Positions 1 to 9,519 of a stretch of 45,684 bases of DNA are shown one piece after another. The stretch is taken from the NCBI GenBank assembly GCA_031272505.1, contig JAISTQ010000064.1, forward strand, positions 1 through 45,684, read 5' to 3'. The DNA is from Propionibacteriaceae bacterium (lineage in GTDB: Bacteria; Actinomycetota; Actinomycetes; Propionibacteriales; Propionibacteriaceae). The position numbers and the translations under genes were made by a program. The number at the start of each line of letters is the position of its first letter. Position 1 is the first letter of the stretch. The notes beneath the pieces were generated by a model that was given only the letters and a program-made list of their open reading frames with translations, did no database searches and was not told the origin of the DNA.

Positions 1-3000
1 GGGCGGGAGTTGGTCACCGCAGCCGACCTTATCGGCAACATCGGCCTGGGCGCCGTGTACGGGACGGCGTCGGATAACGATGGCATGATCTGGCTGGGCG
101 GATTGGGCGGCAGCGGCTATAGCGCCACCGGCTTCACCAACACCAACACGGACAAGTCGAGCGGCCTCCGGACCATCGATTCGGCCTGCGCCAACACCTA
201 CTATGTCGCCGACGACGTCAAGCTCCGGTTCGCCTATCCGGCGGGCAAGGAGCAGGAGCCGGTCGAGCACTACTACTACCCGATCGGCGTCGACACCGCT
301 ACCGGCGAGCCGCTCTACTCCAACGGCCGCAACGACGGCTCCGGCGTCTACGACTACAACTGCGGGCTGTCCCTCTACTCCGACGGCCGCACCGACCCCC
401 GGGACACCAACGAAATCGTCAATGACCTGACCAGCATAGTCCTCGAACCGGACTACAACCTGGGCGTAGAGTACTTCGCCGCGTTTTTCCGCGGCGGCAG
501 CAAGTTCCTGGGCAATCCGTCGCACCGGTTCTCCCAGCCGTTCGTCCGCACGCTCTCTACCGACAGTTACACCTACGACCGCGCCACCGCTTCCACCGAC
601 AGCAGCGACCGCGCCAAAGAATCCGACCTGCACCCCGGAGACCAACTCCCCAGCACCGAGGTGAGCTTCGTCTCCAACGGCGAAACCAACGGCACCTTGC
701 CAAGCTTCACCGACACTGACGGCACCGCTGACGGTTACCTCACCCCGGACACGTCGAAATCCGTGTTGGTGGATTCCAAGGGCCGGACCCCGGCTGATCC
801 GTACGACGACTCGTCCTACTGGTACACCGCCACCCGATCCACCGTCGCTGACGACATCGCCAACTACACCGGGTCATACACCCCGGCAGGCGGCTCGGAA
901 GCGATCGAGTACCCGGTGAACGGCTGGGGGTTGGATTCCACCTACGGCCAGTGTTACAACTCTTACGGCGTGCTGCAGACCACGCTCACCTCCAGAGCCG
1001 ACTGCCTGGCCTATACAGGTTATACTTGGAGGCTCTCCGGCGCCGACCAGGATGGCAGCCCGGCCACCTCGTTCGACCAGCGCCAGTACGCCGAGACCGC
1101 CACCACCAAAGTCGCTGTCTCTGGCACCCCCGAGGGTACTGTGACCAGATACCCGATCTCGTCGTCAACCAACTACACCCGTACCTCGCCGTTGCTGCGC
1201 TCGGTCGGGCAGCAGTTGCGGCAAACCTGCTGGTCCCAAGGCACCGCCGCCGCCGCCAACAGCCTGGACGCCGGCGACAACTGCATTACGGCCGGCACCG
1301 CTAGCTCCTACGAAGCTGTCGAACCGCTCGGCCAGCAAGACAACCGCGAATGGGTGCTGGACACCTCCGCCGACGGCAACAACCTCCAGGACGGCTACCA
1401 CGTCGCCAATCTCGGCGCCACCGCCGCCCAAGACAGCGATGGCGATGGCGCGGTGACCGACGCGGACACCGGCGAAGACCGGGTGTACCCGAGCTACACC
1501 GTCCCCACCGACAACATCCCGCAGCGGGAGGGTTATGTGTTCCTGGGGTACCAGGTGAAGGCATATGGCACTTCCTACACCGAAGTCGACGCGGCGCAGT
1601 GCTGGGACTACGACCACTGGTTGTATAACAGCCGATACCGATGGACCCACACCAGCGGGACGGCCAACGGCATCGCCGACTACCTGGACTTCTCCAGCAG
1701 ATACACCCTGGCCCATGTCACCGGCACGACCCTTGACGGCGTCTCCGTACCCGCCACCGACCGGGTGTATGCCACATCTGCCGCGGAGACTGGCGACACT
1801 GGCTGGGGGTCGGGCTTCACGGCCGCTTGCGCCACCCAAACCGGGGAGAACAACGGCCTGGGCTACGACTATGTCGGCAACGATTCCATCGCCACCGCCA
1901 CCCCGGCCACCAACCGCTATGAGCCGGTGGAAGACAATCCCGAGACCGATCTGGACGAGCACGAGAACTCGCTCACCACCATCATGGTGAACGGCTCCCC
2001 GTATGTGGATTCCGAGGTGGACGGCGAAGTCGTCGAAGACCAGTTCTACGACACTGAGGGCGAGTTCAAGAACATCGACACCAAGGGCCTGCTCATCGTG
2101 CAGCCGGGTGACGAGATCGTCGCCGTCGGCAAGAATCTGGACGCCAACGGCGATCCGTACGACCCGTACGTCGAGGACGATTACGGCTGGGTCACCGGCG
2201 AGGGCTACACCCGTCAAGCCACCAGCCAGTGCTCCGACGAGCAATATGAGACCTCCTGGGAGTGCGAAGGCCACGGCGAAACCTGGGAAGACGGGCGCAC
2301 TTGGGAGGTGCAGGGCAAGTGGACTTCGTACACCACCTACGAAGACCTCTCCTATTGCTCCGACGGCGTGTCGACCACCAAGGCCGCCTGCGAGGGTGGC
2401 AACGCCACCTGGGTGAACGGCACCTGCTCTGCCAACCCCTACGTGCTCACCAGCGTGTCCGCCTGCTTAAGCAAGAATCGGAATGGCTTCGCCGAGGACC
2501 ACGCGGGCCCGTATTGCGCCGTGGGGACGACCACCCTCGATCTCTACGTGTACAAAGGCATCACCCCGATCTATGAGGGTACCGAGGCTGAGTGCCTGGG
2601 GCAGGCCAACGGGAAGATAAAGGCGCGGTACGTACCGCTGCAGATGATCTGCTACAACTACAAAACCGGCACCCTGCTCTATGGTGGCGCCCAATCCGGT
2701 CCGTTCACCTATTACGGCTTGCCGGAAGACCCCACCCACGAATACGGCACCATCGCCAACTGCCTGGGCCACAACGTCGAGGTCAGCTGGGACGACTCCT
2801 CCGGGATGGGCATCTGCGTGAAAGACGGGCAACGCACCGTGATGGACATGGATGAGAAGGCCACCTGTGTCGGCCAAAACCGCTCTTGGACGTACAAACA
2901 TCAGACCAACGCCGGCAAGTGCACCGATTCGCAGTACCACAATGAGGATTCCTGCACGGCGGCCGGCAAGACCTGGGAGCTGGGCAAGTGCGACATCCGG

Positions 3001-5280
3001 GAATATAAGACGAATGCCGAATACACCACCGAGGAAGAATGCGAGACGCTTCGTGAGCTTTCAGTGCCGAAACGGGAGTTACTGAAACAAAGCGAGGGCA
3101 TGGAAGCGCCGATCTGGAATTACACCTTGACGCCGGTGTGGGCCAAGCAGGTCTACTACACTGACCGCACCAACTCGGCAGCGTATCAAGCTGGAGCGCA
3201 GGTGGAGGCCCTGGCCCCGGATCTGGCCGTGAACGTCGACTATGTGGGCGACGACTGCCAGGTGGTGCCGAACGATCCGGTCTCCGCCGCGCAGCCGAAG
3301 GCGGATCAGTGCTGGGACACTGACGACCTGCTCATCCTCGGCGAGAACGACGAGATCATCAGCAGCTACCGGGTGGCCGCCGCGCAAGGCGAGAAGACTC
3401 AGGACGGCGAGCCGACGCTGGCCGGCTACCACTTCGACCATTACGAAGCCTATGTGGGTGACGTGGTGAGCGGCACCAAGGACGCCACCGCGCGGCAACT
3501 CCAGAACCCGGACGTGTCGCTGGCTTTGGACGCGAATGCGGTGGAAAGCGCCACCGGGCCCCACCTGAGCGGCGATTACCAGCCCGGCGACGTGGTGCTC
3601 ACCGAGGGCAGCGAAACCACCGGTTGGCAGGAGTTGAAGCTGTTGGCGCAGTGGCGCTACCGCGTCAAGTACACTGACCGGGAGAACGCACAGGTCTCCC
3701 ACCTGCCCGCCACCACCATCTCCGACGGTGATGACGGCTGGGACGACCGCAACTACTTCTATTGGGATGGCCAGGACTACCAGCCCGGTTACCAGCTCCA
3801 GGCCGGTTCCGGAGCCGGCATTGACGGCCGCGGCTATGACGAGCTCAGCTACGCGATCCCCGAAACCGTCCCGCAATGGGAAGGCCGCAGCTTCGAGTAC
3901 TACACCGTGAAGATCGGCGGCAAGACGGTGGACGAGGTGCCGAACGTCACCGGCATGGGCTTCGCTGATGCGGAGGGCTCCGCAGCTGAACCGGTGGCCG
4001 ACGGGCCAGACGGCGAGGCCGACCACTACCAGCCGGGCGAGGTGCTGGATTGGGAGCTGATCAACAAGTACGGCTACCAGGGCGACATCGAGATCACCGC
4101 GCATTGGAGCACCTACAACGTGGTTTTCCACGGGATGGAGTATGACGGCAAGTTCATCTCCACCGTGGCCGACGGCTGCGAATGGGTGGACGGCGGCTTC
4201 GAGCCGCTGATCGGCGGCGCGTGCAAGTATGCCGGGCTGGCCGCGGGCGACAAGCTGGCCAACGGCGACGAGGACACGCTGACGCACACCGTGGGCGATC
4301 AGCCCGCCGATGAAACCCACGACCGTTCCTGGGTGACCGACGGCTTCGCCGAATACGGCTGGACCGGCGCGTGGGCCCACTCCAGCGGCTTGCTTTGGGA
4401 TTTCGACAAGATGTCCCTGAACGCCGCCAACACCGTCTCCCAGTACGACGCCGACACCAATACCTGGGTGTACACCCTGGATTTGTGGCCGCGCTTCGAT
4501 CCGGATCTGTTCACCGTGGTGTTCTATCCGAACGGCGGGGAGATCAAGCACTATCTCGGCGGTGACGACTTCGAAAACGGAGTCAGCTACCAGGTGCCCA
4601 CGTCGCTCTATCAATGCAGCGATGCGCAATACCTGAGCCAGAGCGAGTGCGAAGAAAACGAAGCCGTCTGGGAGCAGTTGGACGAGGCGAAGTACTACAC
4701 CCTGGAGGACGTCTATGGCTCCGCCAAGGGCTGGCCTTCCGACCCGACCCGCGAAGGGTACGAGTTCTGCGGTTGGTACAACGTCAATCCCGAAGCGACG
4801 GTGGTCGAGGACTGCGACGACGTGCCGGCGGAGCGGAACAACTATGACGATCCGTCCGGCGACTCGCTGAACCCGACCACGCCGGTGAAGCAGGATTACG
4901 ACTTCTACGCGGTGTGGAAGGAGAAGCCGAAGCCGGTCGTGGAGCCCTCGGAGACCCCGGTCACCCAGCCCACGTCGACCCCGACGGATTCGGGTACCCC
5001 GACCCCGACGGATGAGCCCACGCCCACCGATGAGCCGACACCGACCGATGAGCCGACACCGACGGAATCCGCCGTCGTCCAGCCCACCGACCAGGCCAAG
5101 CTGGAAGTGCCACAGCACCCCGTCACCGAGTCCGATACCGAAACGGAAGAAGAGGTGGAGTTGAGCACCGGCCCCGACGACCTTGCCTACACCGGCTCGT
5201 CCATCGGCAATCTCGTGGCTCCCGCCCTGCTCTGCCTCGCCCTTGGCATCGGCCTCACCTTGCGCAGAAGGCGACGCTAA
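1..5280 (+). CDS. Very large cell-wall-anchored surface protein, 5' end missing (partial)
   Basis: The frame is open to the left edge of the window, so the true start and signal peptide lie outside; residue numbers here count from a TTG at position 10 (1756 codons). The C-terminus is a sortase signal: LAYTG at 5182-5196, a hydrophobic stretch and an Arg-rich tail. Before it comes a Pro/Thr spacer (about 4960-5070) with tandem TPTDEP units. Upstream are several Listeria-Bacteroides/InlB-like repeats of the type GY.F.G(W/Y)...(A)W, for example around residues 1500-1636. A Cys-rich part carries C-x10-C-x6-W repeats at about residues 741, 783, 971 and 1536. LAxTG is typical of class E sortase substrates in actinobacteria. 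Adhesion or matrix binding is inferred from this architecture only; no catalytic domain is recognised. It is not evidently linked to the glg genes that follow. Confidence 0.85.
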   Translation, partial: GRELVTAADLIGNIGLGAVYGTASDNDGMIWLGGLGGSGYSATGFTNTNTDKSSGLRTIDSACANTYYVADDVKLRFAYPAGKEQEPVEHYYYPIGVDTATGEPLYSNGRNDGSGVYDYNCGLSLYSDGRTDPRDTNEIVNDLTSIVLEPDYNLGVEYFAAFFRGGSKFLGNPSHRFSQPFVRTLSTDSYTYDRATASTDSSDRAKESDLHPGDQLPSTEVSFVSNGETNGTLPSFTDTDGTADGYLTPDTSKSVLVDSKGRTPADPYDDSSYWYTATRSTVADDIANYTGSYTPAGGSEAIEYPVNGWGLDSTYGQCYNSYGVLQTTLTSRADCLAYTGYTWRLSGADQDGSPATSFDQRQYAETATTKVAVSGTPEGTVTRYPISSSTNYTRTSPLLRSVGQQLRQTCWSQGTAAAANSLDAGDNCITAGTASSYEAVEPLGQQDNREWVLDTSADGNNLQDGYHVANLGATAAQDSDGDGAVTDADTGEDRVYPSYTVPTDNIPQREGYVFLGYQVKAYGTSYTEVDAAQCWDYDHWLYNSRYRWTHTSGTANGIADYLDFSSRYTLAHVTGTTLDGVSVPATDRVYATSAAETGDTGWGSGFTAACATQTGENNGLGYDYVGNDSIATATPATNRYEPVEDNPETDLDEHENSLTTIMVNGSPYVDSEVDGEVVEDQFYDTEGEFKNIDTKGLLIVQPGDEIVAVGKNLDANGDPYDPYVEDDYGWVTGEGYTRQATSQCSDEQYETSWECEGHGETWEDGRTWEVQGKWTSYTTYEDLSYCSDGVSTTKAACEGGNATWVNGTCSANPYVLTSVSACLSKNRNGFAEDHAGPYCAVGTTTLDLYVYKGITPIYEGTEAECLGQANGKIKARYVPLQMICYNYKTGTLLYGGAQSGPFTYYGLPEDPTHEYGTIANCLGHNVEVSWDDSSGMGICVKDGQRTVMDMDEKATCVGQNRSWTYKHQTNAGKCTDSQYHNEDSCTAAGKTWELGKCDIREYKTNAEYTTEEECETLRELSVPKRELLKQSEGMEAPIWNYTLTPVWAKQVYYTDRTNSAAYQAGAQVEALAPDLAVNVDYVGDDCQVVPNDPVSAAQPKADQCWDTDDLLILGENDEIISSYRVAAAQGEKTQDGEPTLAGYHFDHYEAYVGDVVSGTKDATARQLQNPDVSLALDANAVESATGPHLSGDYQPGDVVLTEGSETTGWQELKLLAQWRYRVKYTDRENAQVSHLPATTISDGDDGWDDRNYFYWDGQDYQPGYQLQAGSGAGIDGRGYDELSYAIPETVPQWEGRSFEYYTVKIGGKTVDEVPNVTGMGFADAEGSAAEPVADGPDGEADHYQPGEVLDWELINKYGYQGDIEITAHWSTYNVVFHGMEYDGKFISTVADGCEWVDGGFEPLIGGACKYAGLAAGDKLANGDEDTLTHTVGDQPADETHDRSWVTDGFAEYGWTGAWAHSSGLLWDFDKMSLNAANTVSQYDADTNTWVYTLDLWPRFDPDLFTVVFYPNGGEIKHYLGGDDFENGVSYQVPTSLYQCSDAQYLSQSECEENEAVWEQLDEAKYYTLEDVYGSAKGWPSDPTREGYEFCGWYNVNPEATVVEDCDDVPAERNNYDDPSGDSLNPTTPVKQDYDFYAVWKEKPKPVVEPSETPVTQPTSTPTDSGTPTPTDEPTPTDEPTPTDEPTPTESAVVQPTDQAKLEVPQHPVTESDTETEEEVELSTGPDDLAYTGSSIGNLVAPALLCLALGIGLTLRRRRR

Positions 5281-5287
5281 CTCTTGC

Positions 5288-5318
5288 CGTCATTCTCAGC
5301 CGCAGGCTGGGAATCCAG
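5288..5318. repeat. Intergenic hairpin repeat, copy 1
   Basis: CGTC, then a 10-bp stem (left arm ATTCTCAGCC at 5292-5301, 3-nt loop GCA, right arm GGCTGGGAAT at 5305-5314, one T.G wobble at the fifth pair), then CCAG. The same flanks, stem length, wobble position and 3-nt loop recur at 26217-26247 with different arm bases. It lies 7 nt after the stop of the surface protein and may terminate that transcript; there is no T tract. Confidence 0.6.
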
Positions 5319-5400
5319 TCCGACCATGCCGGAGGCATTAGGGAGGACAAAGAACGTGTGAGAGAAGCGAACACCAATCTCGGCAACTAAATTCGGTTAT

Positions 5401-5434
5401 CCTTTCCAAAGGGATTTATCGAAAGGGAAGGAAT
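5401..5434 (+). promoter_or_regulatory. glgX leader: inverted repeat and Shine-Dalgarno
   Basis: CCTTTC (5401-5406) is complementary to GAAAGG (5421-5426), which runs into the GGGAAGGA ribosome-binding sequence just before the ATG at 5435. Pairing would partly occlude the site, so it could affect translation; it could equally be a protein operator. A possible -10 (TATCCT, 5398-5403) overlaps the left arm. No convincing -35 was seen. Confidence 0.35.
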
Positions 5435-7501
5435 ATGCCGTTAGGGGCAACGCCGAGTCCAGATGGGGTGAGCTTTGAGCTGTGGGCGCCGCGGGCGACG
5501 CGGGTGGAGTTGGCGTTGGTGTCGCCGGATCGCACCCAGCACAACGTGGACATGACGTTGGGCGAGGACGGCGTCTGGCGGGTGTTCGTCTCCGGCGTCG
5601 GTCCGGGGCAGCGCTACGGCTACCGGCTGCACGGGCCGTGGGATCCCGATCAGGGCGAACGGTTCAACCCGGCGAAGCTGCATCTCGACCCGTACGCGCG
5701 GGCGATCACCGCGGACGTCGATTACACCGGCCCGATCTTCGACCACACCAAGAAGAACAACTACAAGCTGGACACCAAGGATTCCGCCTTCGCGGTGCCG
5801 CTCTCGGTGGTGGTCGGCCCCTCGGCGCCGGCCCGGCCGCTGGCCACCCCGATCCCGCAGAGCCAGATGGTGATCTACGAGACGCACGTGAAGGGCTTCA
5901 CCAAGCGCAATCCGCAGGTGCCCGAGCAATTGCGCGGCACCTACGCCGGGTTCGCCTCCGAGGCCAACATCGCCTACCTGAAGGGCCTGGGCATCAACAC
6001 CGTGGAGTTCCTGCCCGTCCACCACTACATCTCCGAGCCGTTCCTGATCGGCCGCGGGTTGACGGATTACTGGGGCTACAACACGCTGGGCTTCTTCGCC
6101 CCGCACGCCGGCTACTCCGCGAGCGGCACCATGGGCGAGCAGGTGCAGGAATTCAAGGACATGGTCTCCGCGCTGCATGACGCGGGCATCGCCGTCATCC
6201 TTGACGTCGTCTACAACCACACCGGCGAGGGCGGCCACACCGGCCCCACGCTCTGCTTCCGGGGCATCGACCACGGCGCCTACTACCGGCTCATCAACAA
6301 CAACCATGACGACTATGACGTCACCGGCACCGGCAACTCGGTGGACACCTCCAAGGAGCAGGTGTTGCAACTGGTGATGGATTCGCTGCGCTACTGGGCC
6401 ACCGAGATGGGCGTGGACGGCTTCCGCTTCGACCTCGCCTCCACCCTGATCCGCAACGGCAAGCATGAGATCGACCAGAGCCACCCGTTCAAGCAGTGGA
6501 TCGCCGCCGACCGCGCCCTGCGCGACAAGGTGATGATCGCCGAGCCCTGGGACATCGGCCCGTACGGGTACCAGGTGGGCGGCTGGGGCGTCGGCTGGAG
6601 TGAATGGAATGACGTCTACCGCTCCTACATGCGCGATTTCTGGCGCGGCAACGCCAACGGGGTGCAGGAGTTGGCCACCCGGCTTTCGGGTTCCTCCGAC
6701 ATTTTCGACAAAGGCGGGCGCACCGGGCTCTCCTCGGTGAACTTCATCAACGCGCATGACGGCTTCACGCTGCGCGACCTGGTCACCTACAACCTGAAGC
6801 ACAACGAACGCAACGGCGAGTACAACCGGGACGGCTCGGATGACAACCGCTCCAACAACCACGGCTATGAGGGCGAGACGGACGACGCGGGCATTCTCGC
6901 CGCCCGCCGCCGCACCGCGAAGAACATGATGGCCACCCTGCTGCTCAGCACCGGGATGCCGATGTTCGTCGCCGGTGACGAGTTCGGCCGCACCCAACAG
7001 GGCAACAACAACGCCTACTGCCAGGATTCCGAGATTTCCTGGGTGGACTGGAAGCCCGCCCACCACTGGGACGACCTCTCCGCGCTCACCAAGGCGCTGT
7101 TGGCGCTGCGGGCCAAGCATCCGGTGCTGCGGCCGTCAAACTTCCGCTGGGCGGTCGAGGTGCGCGACGCGAACCGCAAACGGATGGGCCGCGACGAGGT
7201 GGCCTGGTTCGCCGAAAGCGGCCTGGAGATGACGAACGACCAGTGGTACCAGTGGGACCGCCGCACCCTGGGCATGTACGTCTCCGACATCGACGACGCC
7301 TTCCTGGTGATCTTCCACGCCGGCTCCGGGCCGGTCGAGTTCCAGCTTCCCGGCGGCGCGTGGGCCCGTTCCTACCAGATCGCGGTGCACACCGGCCTCG
7401 AAGAAGAGCTGCCCACCGGCGAGCTTGCCACCGGATCGGTGCTGCACGTGCCAGCATGGACGGTAGTGGTGTTGAAGGCGGATGTCCCGAACCAGGCATA
7501 G
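5435..7501 (+). CDS. glgX: Glycogen debranching enzyme GlgX
   Basis: GH13 isoamylase-type debranching enzyme (688 aa) that hydrolyses alpha-1,6 branches of glycogen or limit dextrins in the cytoplasm. The N-terminal CBM48-like domain opens with PLGATPSPDGVSFELWAP. The catalytic barrel shows VDGFRFDLAS with the nucleophile Asp333, IAEPWD with acid/base Glu370, and INAHDGFT with Asp442. Length is normal for the family, although the N-terminus starts unusually close to the PLGATP motif. The ATG at 5435 follows AAGGGAAGGA. It is the first gene of a same-strand glgX-glgE-glgB group, with the glgE ribosome-binding site immediately after its stop codon, so the three are probably cotranscribed. Assignment is firm; substrate preference is inferred. 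Confidence 0.95.
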   Translation: MPLGATPSPDGVSFELWAPRATRVELALVSPDRTQHNVDMTLGEDGVWRVFVSGVGPGQRYGYRLHGPWDPDQGERFNPAKLHLDPYARAITADVDYTGPIFDHTKKNNYKLDTKDSAFAVPLSVVVGPSAPARPLATPIPQSQMVIYETHVKGFTKRNPQVPEQLRGTYAGFASEANIAYLKGLGINTVEFLPVHHYISEPFLIGRGLTDYWGYNTLGFFAPHAGYSASGTMGEQVQEFKDMVSALHDAGIAVILDVVYNHTGEGGHTGPTLCFRGIDHGAYYRLINNNHDDYDVTGTGNSVDTSKEQVLQLVMDSLRYWATEMGVDGFRFDLASTLIRNGKHEIDQSHPFKQWIAADRALRDKVMIAEPWDIGPYGYQVGGWGVGWSEWNDVYRSYMRDFWRGNANGVQELATRLSGSSDIFDKGGRTGLSSVNFINAHDGFTLRDLVTYNLKHNERNGEYNRDGSDDNRSNNHGYEGETDDAGILAARRRTAKNMMATLLLSTGMPMFVAGDEFGRTQQGNNNAYCQDSEISWVDWKPAHHWDDLSALTKALLALRAKHPVLRPSNFRWAVEVRDANRKRMGRDEVAWFAESGLEMTNDQWYQWDRRTLGMYVSDIDDAFLVIFHAGSGPVEFQLPGGAWARSYQIAVHTGLEEELPTGELATGSVLHVPAWTVVVLKADVPNQA

Positions 7502-7514
7502 CAAAGGAGTTGAA

Positions 7515-9485
7515 GTGGCAACGAAGCCCACGACAGACATCTTGAGTGGTTTTGGCCGGATTCCGGTCACCGGCATCTCCCCCGTCATCGAAGGCGGGGC
7601 GTATCCGGCCAAGGCGGTGGTGGGCGAGCTCATCCCGATCCGGGCCACCATCTTCCGCGAAGGCCACGACGCCGTGAACGCCTCGGTGGTGCTCGTCAAC
7701 CCGAAGGGCCGGGAGAAGCTCGTCCCGATGCAGGCGCTGGAACCCAAAGGCCTCGACCCGTGGGAGGCCTGGGTGCGCCTCGATGCCCCCGGGCTGTGGC
7801 GGTTCCGCATTGAGGGCTGGTCGGATCCCTGGCACACCTGGCTGCACAACGCCGACGCCAAGCTGCACGCCGGGATCGACACCGAGCTGGTCGCCGCCGA
7901 GTTCCAGGCGCTGCTCGACCGGGTGGCTCCCCGCGTCAAAAACAAGCGCGATCTGGCGTTTTGCGAGAAGTTTGCCGCCGCTTTCACGGCCGAGGCTGGC
8001 CCGGAAGCCCTGCTGAAGCTCGCCTTCGATCCGAAACTCGCCGCGCTGATGGAGAAATACGGCCCACGCGACCTGGTCTCCCCCACCGCCGAGTATCCGA
8101 TCTTCGTGGATCGGGAGCGCGCGCTGTGCGGCTCCTGGTACGAGCTGTTCCCGCGCTCGGTGGGCGCCAAGCAGGTGAAAGGCAAGTGGATCTCGGGCAC
8201 CTTTGACGACTGCCACACCCGGCTGGAGGAGATCGCCGCGATGGGCTTTGACGTCGTCTATCTGCCCCCGATCCACCCGATTGGCCGCTCGTATCGCAAG
8301 GGGCGCAACAACACCCTCGATCCGACGGCCAACGATCCGGGCTCCCCGTGGGCGATCGGCAACGCGGACGGCGGGCATGACGCCATCAACCCCGAGCTGG
8401 GCGACTTCGCCGCCTTTGACCGCTTCGTCGCCAAGGCCGAGTCGGTGGGCCTGGAAGTCGCCTTGGATTTGGCCTTGCAGTGCTCCCCCGACCACCCGTG
8501 GGTGACCGCGCACCCTGAGTGGTTCTCCAAACGGATAGACGGCTCCATCGCCTATGCCGAGAACCCGCCGAAGAAATACCAGGACATCTATCCGCTGAAC
8601 TTCGACAACGATCCAGAGGGAATCTACGCCGAGATCTGGCGAATCATCGAGCTGTGGATCAGCCACGGCGTCAAGATCTTCCGGGTGGACAACCCGCACA
8701 CCAAGCCGCTGCCGTTCTGGGCGCGGCTGCACGCCGAACTGCGCGAAAAGCACCCCGAGGTGATCACGCTCGCGGAGGCGTTCACCAAGCCGGCGATGAT
8801 GCACTCGCTGGGCAAGCTCGGCTTCAGCCAGTCGTACACCTACTTCACCTGGCGCACCGCCAAGTGGGAGCTGGAGCAGTATCTGGGCGAGCTGAGCCAC
8901 CTGATGGACAGCTTCTACCGGCCCAACTTCTTCGTCAACACCCCGGACATCAACCCGTTCTTCCTGCAGTCGGGCAATCCGGCCGCCTTCGCGATCCGGG
9001 CGGTGCTGGCCGCCACCATGAGCCCGTCCTGGGGCGTCTATTCCGGCTTCGAGCTTTACGAGCATGAGCCGCTGGCGCCGGGCCGCGAGGAATACCTGAA
9101 CTCGGAGAAATACGAGTTCCGGCCCCGTGATTTCACCGCCGAGCCGAACCTCAGCCTGCTGATCGGCTCGCTGAACGACATCCGGCACAAGCATCCGGCG
9201 CTGCAACAGTTGCGGCAGTTCAACTTCCACGGCGTGGAGAACGAGCGGATCATCGCCTATTCGAAGCGCGACGGCGACGACGTGATGCTGATGGTGGTCT
9301 CGCTGAACCCGGACGCCACCGAGGAGGGCTGGGTGCATCTCAACATGCCCGACCTGGGGCTGGATTGGGGGGCGCGTTTCGCCGTCGAGGATCGGCTCAC
9401 CGGTTCCTACTTCCATTGGGATCAGGACAATTTCGTCCGGCTTCCTCCCGAAAACCCCGCCCACATCCTGCGCGTGTGGCGATAA
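7515..9485 (+). CDS. glgE: Alpha-1,4-glucan:maltose-1-phosphate maltosyltransferase GlgE
   Basis: GH13_3 enzyme that transfers maltosyl units from maltose-1-phosphate to the non-reducing ends of alpha-1,4-glucans. I chose the GTG at 7515 because AAAGGAG (7503-7509) lies 5 nt before it; an in-frame ATG at 7482 would overlap glgX and lacks a site. With this start (656 aa) the nucleophile is Asp392 in RVDNPHT and the general acid is Glu421 in LAEAFT, the same 29-residue spacing as in characterised GlgE. Other family blocks are visible: GRIPVTGISPVIEGG near the N-terminus, RALCGSWYELFPRS and YLPPIHPIGRSYRKG. The trehalose synthase and maltokinase genes that often accompany glgE are not in the window, so maltose-1-phosphate must be made by enzymes encoded elsewhere (TreS/Pep2 or GlgC/GlgM routes). 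Confidence 0.96.
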   Translation: MATKPTTDILSGFGRIPVTGISPVIEGGAYPAKAVVGELIPIRATIFREGHDAVNASVVLVNPKGREKLVPMQALEPKGLDPWEAWVRLDAPGLWRFRIEGWSDPWHTWLHNADAKLHAGIDTELVAAEFQALLDRVAPRVKNKRDLAFCEKFAAAFTAEAGPEALLKLAFDPKLAALMEKYGPRDLVSPTAEYPIFVDRERALCGSWYELFPRSVGAKQVKGKWISGTFDDCHTRLEEIAAMGFDVVYLPPIHPIGRSYRKGRNNTLDPTANDPGSPWAIGNADGGHDAINPELGDFAAFDRFVAKAESVGLEVALDLALQCSPDHPWVTAHPEWFSKRIDGSIAYAENPPKKYQDIYPLNFDNDPEGIYAEIWRIIELWISHGVKIFRVDNPHTKPLPFWARLHAELREKHPEVITLAEAFTKPAMMHSLGKLGFSQSYTYFTWRTAKWELEQYLGELSHLMDSFYRPNFFVNTPDINPFFLQSGNPAAFAIRAVLAATMSPSWGVYSGFELYEHEPLAPGREEYLNSEKYEFRPRDFTAEPNLSLLIGSLNDIRHKHPALQQLRQFNFHGVENERIIAYSKRDGDDVMLMVVSLNPDATEEGWVHLNMPDLGLDWGARFAVEDRLTGSYFHWDQDNFVRLPPENPAHILRVWR

Positions 9486-9519
9486 TGGAGTTACCGATAA
9501 ACTCGGGAAAGGTTGCAAA

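Noticed and set aside
3079..5118. Long antisense open frame opposite the large surface protein
   Set aside because: High-GC shadow: the peptide is low-complexity Arg/Gly/Val, and the sense strand has clear repeats and a sorting signal.
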